From a virus: a stretch of 58,632 bases of DNA. The translations under genes were made by a program, and so were the position numbers. The notes under the pieces were generated by a model that worked only from the letters and a program-made list of their open reading frames with translations, had not been told where the DNA came from and made no database searches. The stretch lies in IMG/VR virus record IMGVR_UViG_3300044845_000641, positions 1 through 58,632 of that record; one strand, given 5' to 3'. The first letter of the stretch is position 1. Each line of letters starts with the position of its first letter. Below are positions 53,338-58,632 of the stretch, one piece after another.

Positions 53338-54194
53338 TGGATTTAAATAAGACTGCGAACGAGATTCGTGACATATTACAAAAAAGAAGAGAAGAGTTAG
53401 AATTAACATTTGTTGAAGATACTCACACCTATTATATGAAGGATGAAACCGGAGTAATCCGAAGTGATTATCCATCTGTTAGTAAGGTGATGAAATATTT
53501 TTACGAAGAGTTTGATAGTGAAGGTATTTCATTAAAGAAGGCTAAGGGAGACCCCGAAGTTCAACGACAATTACTTGATGAATGGAAAGCTGCTGGAGAT
53601 TATTCAACCAATATGGGAAGTAGGGTTCATTACCTGTTGGAAAAGAAAACTATTGAAATGTTTGGTTCTTATAAAGAAGTAAGACAACCCATTTTTGAGT
53701 GTGATTTTACCCAAATACTTAAAAGTGACTCTATGGTTTCTGCCGGAACTGATTATTTGAATCTTATGGTTGAAAGAGGGGCGGTTTTACTTGATACGGA
53801 GATTGTATTAGGTGACCCAGAACTGGCCTACACTGGACAACCTGACAAGGTATGGTTAATTATGAATAAGGAAAAAACTGAGGTTGGTTTAATGATAACA
53901 GATTGGAAAAGTAATAAAAAAAAGAACTTTGAAGAGAGTCATTTTACGACAAGAATGAAATATCCCTTCCAAAAACACCCAAACAATGCTTTAGGGCATT
54001 ATTTTACACAATTACCGTTTTATGGGAAATTATTACTTAAAATGTTACAAGGTTCCAAATATGAGAATATCAAACTTTATGGTTGTATTATAGTTCTTGT
54101 TAAAGACACTGGTGACTATGAGGAATTCCGAGTTCCAAAAGAAGTTCAACAAACCATAATGGATATGGATATGAAAAAGTATTTGACTAAGTAA
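53337..54194 (+). CDS. PD-(D/E)XK nuclease, RecB/Cas4-like
   Basis: 285 residues. The nuclease core is visible: an early Glu in a helix, LAYTGQPDKVWLI with the conserved G-x-PD metal-binding Asp near residue 173, and LMITDWKSNKKK with the D-x-K catalytic signature near 195. A helical Q/Y region follows (YPFQKHPNNALGHYFTQLPFYGKLL), matching the RecB-family motif. These enzymes resect or trim DNA ends. Here it could support UvsX-dependent recombination or degrade host DNA. The ATG overlaps the primase stop (ATAATGG), so they are coupled. No Cys iron-sulfur cluster of Cas4 type is seen. Confidence 0.8.
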   Translation: MDLNKTANEIRDILQKRREELELTFVEDTHTYYMKDETGVIRSDYPSVSKVMKYFYEEFDSEGISLKKAKGDPEVQRQLLDEWKAAGDYSTNMGSRVHYLLEKKTIEMFGSYKEVRQPIFECDFTQILKSDSMVSAGTDYLNLMVERGAVLLDTEIVLGDPELAYTGQPDKVWLIMNKEKTEVGLMITDWKSNKKKNFEESHFTTRMKYPFQKHPNNALGHYFTQLPFYGKLLLKMLQGSKYENIKLYGCIIVLVKDTGDYEEFRVPKEVQQTIMDMDMKKYLTK

Positions 54195-54216
54195 AACCAA
54201 ATGACTATATTTTAGT

Positions 54217-54309
54217 ATGGAAAATGATATAACAATTACGTGGGTATATACCACAACTTGGGATAATAATTTCTCAAAAGGATTAAAAATAAATTATATA
54301 ATTAAATAA
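54217..54309 (+). CDS. Very small ORF, 30 residues, before the zinc-ribbon gene
   Basis: An ATG-to-TAA frame fills most of the gap between the nuclease and zinc-ribbon genes, ending one base before the next start. The product starts MENDITITWVYTTTWDNN. No family is recognised, and no promoter box or Shine-Dalgarno is seen. It parallels the 29-residue frame at 24218, which also sits directly before a small cysteine protein. It may be a micro-protein or a coupling leader. Confidence 0.35.
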   Translation: MENDITITWVYTTTWDNNFSKGLKINYIIK

Positions 54310-54310
54310 G

Positions 54311-54520
54311 ATGGACGATATTTTAAAACCAAAAATTGACCTAAAACAACAACCAACGGTTGAGTGTGAGAAATGTAACTCAAAATACTTTAAAGAAGTT
54401 ATATTGATAAAAAAAGTAAGTAAAATATTAACAGGTAGTTCAGAAGATACTCTTGTCCCATTTCCAACATATATGTGTAGTGGATGTGGTCATGTTAATC
54501 CTGAATTTGAATTATTCTAA
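54311..54520 (+). CDS. Small zinc-ribbon protein
   Basis: 69 residues with two CxxC knuckles, VECEKCNSKYF (about 18-28) and YMCSGCGHVN (about 54-63), a classical zinc-ribbon spacing. The ends are acidic. Such small phage zinc-ribbon proteins can bind nucleic acid or modify polymerase. Nothing here shows which. It lies in the early operon after the nuclease gene and 15 bases before another small gene. Confidence 0.65.
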   Translation: MDDILKPKIDLKQQPTVECEKCNSKYFKEVILIKKVSKILTGSSEDTLVPFPTYMCSGCGHVNPEFELF

Positions 54521-54535
54521 ATTTTAATATGTAAA

Positions 54536-54775
54536 ATGATAAATCACAAACAATTTTATAGTTGGTTAGAGGGTTACTTATACGGTAAACTTGAAAATAA
54601 ACACATCGACATTACCCCGATAGTTGAAAAAATGGGGGAGGTGAAAGATGACTTTGACCTTGAGAAATTCTCTAAATTGTCAAAAACTCAACAACAATAT
54701 TTTAATCCTATCTCAGTACCTTTAACAACTAAGGACGATGATGATTTAGGTAGACCACCAAAAATAGTGATGTAA
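54536..54775 (+). CDS. Small early protein of unknown function
   Basis: 79 residues. The N-terminal half is helical and aromatic (KQFYSWLEGYLYGKLENKHID); the C-terminal half is acidic and ends DDDDLGRPPKIVM. No motif or family is recognised. Same-strand spacing with the zinc-ribbon gene suggests co-expression. A 47-base AT-rich gap follows, in which a weak TTGATT-N16-TAATAA promoter could lie before the next gene. Confidence 0.55.
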   Translation: MINHKQFYSWLEGYLYGKLENKHIDITPIVEKMGEVKDDFDLEKFSKLSKTQQQYFNPISVPLTTKDDDDLGRPPKIVM

Positions 54776-54822
54776 TATGAATCAATGATTTGATTGATAA
54801 AAGAAAATAAATAATAAAAAAT

Positions 54823-55773
54823 ATGAAATTAAAAGAATTTTTAGAAGTAGCTTTAATTAGTAAAAAAGATAATCCAATGTTAACCAATGACAAGTTTACT
54901 GATGAGACTTGTTTTTATGGTAATGAATTGGATAAATATAAAAACATAATTAAAGAATGTGATGAATTTGCTAAATGCGATTCGTTAGATATTTTAACGA
55001 TGCCGTTGGTTAAAGGTAAAAATGGCGAAATTTACACAACTAACACTATTAAACTTTCTGATTTAACAGAATTTAAAGGTAGATGTTATCTATTATCGTT
55101 AGGTTTAACTCCTGAAATGTATGACCCAAGTCGATTACTTAAACCTGTTAAGAATGGTGCTGCTATGGGTCCGACAATTTATGATATTGACACATTTGAA
55201 CCAAGAAAACATATTTTATTAACTTGGTCACCTGAAATGGCTCAAGACGTGTCTGGTGCTAATGATGAATTAACATTAAGAAATGACATTCATAAGTTAT
55301 TGGATGATGTTTTGGATAACCCTGAAGAATACAAAACTAAAGGACTTAGAGGTGTTTTGGTAAGAGGGTTATTTGAGGTGATAGACAACAATGATGGGTC
55401 TGAAATTAACAGAAACGTTTATGGTGTAGATTTAACTGTGAATAAACCTGAAGATGTTGGTTATAAAGTATTTTATTTAGAAACAAATGTGATTAAACCT
55501 GGTGAAATTGAATTGAGGTTAAATAATAAAATTATCCCATCACATTTAAAAGATAAATTTATTGATGAGGTTGGAACTGACCCTAAGATAATCACTGAGA
55601 AAATAATTGATGAGTTTTTGGAAAATCAAGGGATTAATCGTTATACGGGTAGACTTGCGGAAATATTAAAAAAAGGTAAGGAAGTTGAAGACAAGATTTA
55701 TGAAGTTGAAAAATATCACAAAGAAGTGAAAAAAATGATGAAACTTAAAAAAGAAAGTAAAAAATATGATTAA
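54823..55773 (+). CDS. Unknown 316-residue early protein coupled to the Mre11-like gene
   Basis: 316 residues, mixed alpha/beta. Conserved-looking segments include NEIYTTNTIKL-like strands, FKGRCYLLSLGLTPEMYDPSRLLKPV, HILLTWSPEMAQDVSGAND and LRGVLVRGLFEVIDN. The C-terminal 60 residues form a Lys/Glu coiled coil (EILKKGKEVEDKIYEVEKYHKEVKKMMK). There is no ATP-binding or nuclease signature. The stop overlaps the start of the SbcD/gp47-like gene by 8 bases, so the two are probably translated together. A role tied to DNA end processing is possible but only by association. Confidence 0.5.
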   Translation: MKLKEFLEVALISKKDNPMLTNDKFTDETCFYGNELDKYKNIIKECDEFAKCDSLDILTMPLVKGKNGEIYTTNTIKLSDLTEFKGRCYLLSLGLTPEMYDPSRLLKPVKNGAAMGPTIYDIDTFEPRKHILLTWSPEMAQDVSGANDELTLRNDIHKLLDDVLDNPEEYKTKGLRGVLVRGLFEVIDNNDGSEINRNVYGVDLTVNKPEDVGYKVFYLETNVIKPGEIELRLNNKIIPSHLKDKFIDEVGTDPKIITEKIIDEFLENQGINRYTGRLAEILKKGKEVEDKIYEVEKYHKEVKKMMKLKKESKKYD

Positions 55774-56548
55774 GACCATTTGTCATTTTAGTGATTTACA
55801 TCTAAAATTATTCAAAGACCACGACCTTTATAGGTTAATACTCAATGATATGTTAGAAAAATTTAGAGAGATTAAACCTTGTAGAATAGTCTTTACTGGT
55901 GACCTACTTCACTCAAAAAATCAATTAAGTCCGGAAGTTATTGAAATCGCGTCTTGGGTATTAACGGAATGTTCTTTAATTGCTAAAACAATACTTATAC
56001 CTGGAAATCATGATGCCTTAATTAATAATAATGATAGATTGGATAGTATAAGTCCTATTGTTGATAATTTGAATAATCCAAATATTGTTTATTACAAGAA
56101 CAGAGGTGTCTATGAGGATGAAAATGTGTCTTGGTGTGTGTATTCACAATTTCAAGGGAATGTTCCTCCTGAAATTAATACGGCGGTTGGATTTAAGATT
56201 GGATTGTTTCATGACCCGGTGGCGGGGTTAACTACGGATTTAGGTTTTGATTTTGGCTCACATGCTTATGATGTTGAAAAATTTAATGGGTTAGACCTTG
56301 TTCTATGTGGAGATGTTCATAAACGTTCTGTTTTTAACATCCCAAATGGTAAGAGGGGTGTCATGATAGGTTCATGTTTGCAACAAAATTTTGGGGAAAC
56401 TGTTACTAAACACGGGTTCGGAATCTACAATTTAGAATCAGATGAATATTCATTTGTTGATTTACATAATCCAAAGCCGTATCTTTCATTTAAAATAAAA
56501 TCATTTGAGGATATTATAGATGGAAAAGAAAAACTCACAAATGTATAA
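55766..56548 (+). CDS. Mre11/SbcD-like metallophosphoesterase (gp47-like)
   Basis: 260 residues. All motifs of the calcineurin-like phosphoesterase fold are visible: HFSDLHLK (about 8-15), IVFTGDLLHSKNQL, ILIPGNHDAL, GLFHDPVAG and LVLCGDVHKRS. This is the nuclease subunit type of SbcD, Mre11 and T4 gp47, which with an ATPase partner (SbcC/Rad50/gp46) resects DNA ends for recombination-dependent replication. It is shorter than T4 gp47 (339) and lacks an evident C-terminal capping domain. The ATPase partner is not the next gene. It overlaps both neighbours by a few bases. Confidence 0.85.
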   Translation: MIKTICHFSDLHLKLFKDHDLYRLILNDMLEKFREIKPCRIVFTGDLLHSKNQLSPEVIEIASWVLTECSLIAKTILIPGNHDALINNNDRLDSISPIVDNLNNPNIVYYKNRGVYEDENVSWCVYSQFQGNVPPEINTAVGFKIGLFHDPVAGLTTDLGFDFGSHAYDVEKFNGLDLVLCGDVHKRSVFNIPNGKRGVMIGSCLQQNFGETVTKHGFGIYNLESDEYSFVDLHNPKPYLSFKIKSFEDIIDGKEKLTNV

Positions 56549-57191
56549 TATTGATATTAAAAATACCAAAGAAATCTATGATTTTTGTTTGTTAAACAAG
56601 ATTATGGATATTGATGGATTTATTAATAAATGTTTTAAGAAAGGTTTTAATTTAGAAAAATATGGTATCATTGGTGAGGTTGATAATGAAGTAAAAGAAA
56701 TCATTGTTGAAAAACGGGTGGAGGTTCCTGTTGAGGTTATTGTGGAAAAAATCGTTGAAATCATTAAAGAAGTTCCCACACCCCCCACGGAAGTTAAAGT
56801 TATTGAGTATGTTGATAGAGAGGTTATTAAAGAGATAAAAGTGGAAGTTCCTGTCGAAAAAATAGTATATATTTACGACAAAAAAGAAGAAAATTCTGTC
56901 ACAAATATAGGAAAGATTTGTGACAATCCTGAACCGATTATTATTGAGAAGATTGTTGAGGTTGAGAAGATTGTTGAAGTGGAAAAGATTGTTGAGGTGA
57001 TTAAAGAAGTTGGTGTGTCTAACGATAAAGTGGTGATGTTACAAGATACCTTGAATAAATTAAGAAAAGAACTTACAGATAAAAATACAAAAATACAAGA
57101 ACTTGAGGGGACTATCAAACAATTAGAACAACTAAACATAAATCAAGGTGCGGTCTATATGAAAGGGTCGAACCTAACAAAAAACATATAA
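56541..57191 (+). CDS. VEKIVEV-repeat coiled-coil protein
   Basis: 216 residues from MYNIDIKNTKEIYDFC (56541). The in-frame ATG at 56520 would give a 29-base overlap with the previous gene and is less likely. Residues about 5-45 form a compact helical domain (FINKCFKKGFNLEKYG). Residues about 60-160 are low-complexity Val/Glu/Lys/Ile with Pro breaks and tandem VEKIVE units. Residues about 165-205 form a heptad coiled coil (LNKLRKELTDKNTKIQELEG). I do not recognise an enzyme. The position after the gp47-like gene raises the possibility of a structural partner that replaces or bridges to the missing ATPase. This is speculation. Confidence 0.6.
   Translation: MYNIDIKNTKEIYDFCLLNKIMDIDGFINKCFKKGFNLEKYGIIGEVDNEVKEIIVEKRVEVPVEVIVEKIVEIIKEVPTPPTEVKVIEYVDREVIKEIKVEVPVEKIVYIYDKKEENSVTNIGKICDNPEPIIIEKIVEVEKIVEVEKIVEVIKEVGVSNDKVVMLQDTLNKLRKELTDKNTKIQELEGTIKQLEQLNINQGAVYMKGSNLTKNI
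56943..56996 (+). repeat. Three tandem 18-bp repeats encoding (V/I)EKIVE
   Basis: Units start at 56943, 56961 and 56979; each encodes Ile/Val-Glu-Lys-Ile-Val-Glu. They are part of a longer degenerate VEKIVE/VEVPVE region. Confidence 0.8.
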
Positions 57192-57194
57192 ATT

Positions 57195-57545
57195 ATGACA
57201 ATTAACATTTTAACTTGGTTCATTTTAAGTTACGGACTTATGAACATTATGGTCTTCGGAAGTATTTTCCAAGGATTAAGAGATTTTTTTAATAAATGGG
57301 GAGAAAATCCATATACACCATTTCAATTTGTTGGTAAATTTATTTCAGGTATATTAACCTGTCCCATGTGTTTTGGTTTCCATGGCGGTTGGTTTTTATC
57401 ATTAGTGGTATTCTCTCCATCTATGGTATTATTTGGATTGCCATTATGGTGTGGATGGTTTTTTGATGGTATATTATCATCAGGAGCTGTGTGGGCGATA
57501 AACGCAATTGTAGAATGGTTTGAAGAAAACAAACCAACAAAATAA
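57195..57545 (+). CDS. Small membrane protein with CPMCFGFHGG motif (DUF1360-like)
   Basis: 116 residues with three to four hydrophobic segments (about 5-25, 42-60, 62-78, 82-103). The motif LTCPMCFGFHGGW between the first and second segments is typical of small DUF1360-like membrane proteins in phages and bacteria. The paired cysteines face a short loop. The function is unknown. It could be a membrane-anchored helper of early infection or superinfection exclusion; neither is shown by the sequence. It starts three bases after the coiled-coil gene stop. Confidence 0.65.
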   Translation: MTINILTWFILSYGLMNIMVFGSIFQGLRDFFNKWGENPYTPFQFVGKFISGILTCPMCFGFHGGWFLSLVVFSPSMVLFGLPLWCGWFFDGILSSGAVWAINAIVEWFEENKPTK

Positions 57546-57552
57546 TAAATCT

Positions 57553-58068
57553 ATGTCAAAACTAACTGACTTTGTTTTAAAACGATTACAAGAAAACATT
57601 AAACAACGATGGGTCATTGAATCCAATACATTTTTTAGTTTACTTGAAAATATGGGTATTATTAATGATGAAGATTTATTGGTAGACATCTTTGAATTTT
57701 TGGAGAACGAAAACGTTGATGTTCACTTTAATAGTACTGGTGACCATGTGAGGTTCGAACAATATAAACGAATTGAGGTAAAGACCAAATTTAATAAAGG
57801 AATTGGTATTGCCCAAGACGGGATTAAAAACTTCATAAAGACGGTGGATAATTTTAAACCAACCATGGATGATACTTTTATGAAGGTATACATGACTGAT
57901 GATGACGAAGAACAAATGGAGATTAATAAACACATGAGTACTTTGGATAATAATATTGAATTATTCAGAAAAAAATTCGAACAAGAAAAATATCAAAAAC
58001 ACCAAGACAAGTTAAGAGAGTTATCAACTGAAGAATTAATAGAACAATTAACAAATAATACAATATAA
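57553..58068 (+). CDS. Unknown early protein, possibly nucleotide- or DNA-associated
   Basis: 171 residues from MSKLTDFVLKRLQENI (57553). An upstream ATG at 57520 would overlap the membrane protein gene by 26 bases and is less likely. The N-terminal 100 residues are mixed alpha/beta (WVIESNTFFSLLENMGIINDEDLLVDIFEFLENE). The C-terminal part is a charged helix (NIELFRKKFEQEKYQKHQDKLRELSTEELIEQL). There is no catalytic motif. It is followed two bases later by another small charged protein. Confidence 0.55.
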   Translation: MSKLTDFVLKRLQENIKQRWVIESNTFFSLLENMGIINDEDLLVDIFEFLENENVDVHFNSTGDHVRFEQYKRIEVKTKFNKGIGIAQDGIKNFIKTVDNFKPTMDDTFMKVYMTDDDEEQMEINKHMSTLDNNIELFRKKFEQEKYQKHQDKLRELSTEELIEQLTNNTI

Positions 58069-58069
58069 C

Positions 58070-58312
58070 ATGGGTAAAGCATCAAAGGCTCACAGAGCAA
58101 AAATCGCAAAAAGAAACGAGAACATTAGACTCGAAAAAAAACAAACGGAGAAAAAATATCTTCAAATGATGGAACAACAACTACAAGCGTTTCAAAACAA
58201 ATTTTCAGGATTAACTGAAAATGATGAATTAAGTGCCGAGAACATTATTGATGTTCTTAGTAACGAAGAGGTTACCCCAACTGAAGACCAAGTTTCGGAG
58301 TTAGAGAAATAA
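58070..58312 (+). CDS. Small basic-to-acidic helical protein
   Basis: 80 residues. The N-terminus is strongly basic (MGKASKAHRAKIAKRNENIRLEKKQ), the C-terminus acidic (SNEEVTPTEDQVSELEK). It is probably a single long helix able to bind nucleic acid. No family is recognised. It is two bases after the previous stop and one base before the next start, in the same early run. Confidence 0.55.
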   Translation: MGKASKAHRAKIAKRNENIRLEKKQTEKKYLQMMEQQLQAFQNKFSGLTENDELSAENIIDVLSNEEVTPTEDQVSELEK

Positions 58313-58313
58313 A

Positions 58314-58632
58314 ATGGATTTGTTCAATCCCCCAATAGAATTTAATTATAAAATAATGAATAAAGAATTAGAGTTTGAAACTTTAGATAATCCATATGTG
58401 CAAGTTGTATGGGATGACTACGCTGAAAATTTTACTCAAGAGAAGATTAAAAGCGTTAGACATTACTTTCAAAAGAAATATAACACGACTAATGTAAATG
58501 TTATTACTAAGACCAAGGCTAGTGATGATGTTACTCACACAGTCGATATCTCTTTTAATATCTTGGACAAGAATTATCAGTCCGAATTAGTTAAAACATA
58601 TTTAACCTCCAAATCTTTAGAGAAATATTTTG
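58314..58632 (+). CDS. Unknown protein, truncated by the window edge
   Basis: An open frame from ATG 58314 runs for 106 codons to the right edge without a stop. It begins MDLFNPPIEFNYKIMNKELE and continues with FETLDNPYVQVVWDDYAENF and alternating strand/helix patterns. The second Met (NKELEF) is an alternative start. No motif is visible in the N-terminal part. Given the gp47-like gene upstream, a gp46-like ATPase would be an expected neighbour, but no Walker A motif appears in the visible portion. Confidence 0.6.
   Translation, partial: MDLFNPPIEFNYKIMNKELEFETLDNPYVQVVWDDYAENFTQEKIKSVRHYFQKKYNTTNVNVITKTKASDDVTHTVDISFNILDKNYQSELVKTYLTSKSLEKYF

Noticed and set aside
1-58632. tRNA genes, CRISPR arrays, insertion sequences, integrase or attachment sites
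   Set aside because: I looked for cloverleaf ends, regularly spaced repeats, transposase motifs and terminal inverted repeats and saw none I could support; small tRNAs cannot be fully excluded by eye.

Overview
The window is a continuous piece of an AT-rich, tailed double-stranded DNA phage genome. It is a T4-type contractile-tail virus that most likely infects a Bacteroidota (Flavobacteriia/Cytophagia-like) host. The T4 relationship rests on recognisable baseplate wedge proteins (gp25-, gp6- and gp53-like), a gp26/gp51-like pair directly before a tape measure, and a T4-style replication set (gp32-, UvsX-, RNase H-, gp41-, primase- and gp47-like). The host guess rests on SprB-type adhesin repeats in the fibres, a DUF5522-like protein typical of Bacteroidota, and the near absence of Shine-Dalgarno sequences. 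No head, sheath, portal or terminase gene is inside the window.

Layout. 1-0.95 kb: a homing endonuclease broken by an internal deletion. 1.0-17.4 kb: first structural block, with tail-assembly chaperones in overlapping frames, tape measure, a 1672-residue tube/baseplate protein with an OmpA-like domain, a gp53-like LysM protein, a 2406-residue hub with a lysozyme-like domain, and two small proteins (one with a possible prohead-protease site). It ends in a terminator. 17.4-24.6 kb: early/replication block opening with a sigma70-like promoter: ssDNA-binding protein with its own terminator, UvsX/RecA, 5'-3' exonuclease, an unknown, replicative helicase, B12-dependent ribonucleotide reductase, DUF5522-like protein, terminator. 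24.6-49.9 kb: second structural block, with gp25, gp6, a series of very large wedge/fibre proteins, an inserted HNH endonuclease, SprB-repeat fibres (one ending in a Hint domain), a HAD-like protein, a glycosyltransferase, a hidden minus-strand 57-aa gene, and a RuvC-like resolvase. 49.9-52.4 kb: a three-gene minus-strand fibre cassette. 52.4-58.6 kb: second early block with primase, PD-(D/E)XK nuclease, small zinc proteins, a Mre11/SbcD-type nuclease, a coiled-coil repeat protein, a membrane protein and unknowns, running off the right edge.

Regulation. Two promoter classes can be read from the DNA. Replication genes have TTGACA-N17-TATACT-like elements. Structural genes, on both strands, have an eight-base TATTTAT(A/C/T) box placed either 3-4 or 13-14 bases before the start codon. 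The box is the reverse complement of the classical T4 late promoter core and is probably this phage's late promoter, giving leaderless or nearly leaderless messages.

The observations I consider most worth following are the late-box architecture, the probable +1/-2 programmed frameshift between the gp26-like and gp51-like frames, the Hint domain on a SprB-type fibre, the membrane-spanning segment inside a giant virion protein, and the minus-strand fibre cassette flanked by two paralogous small genes.
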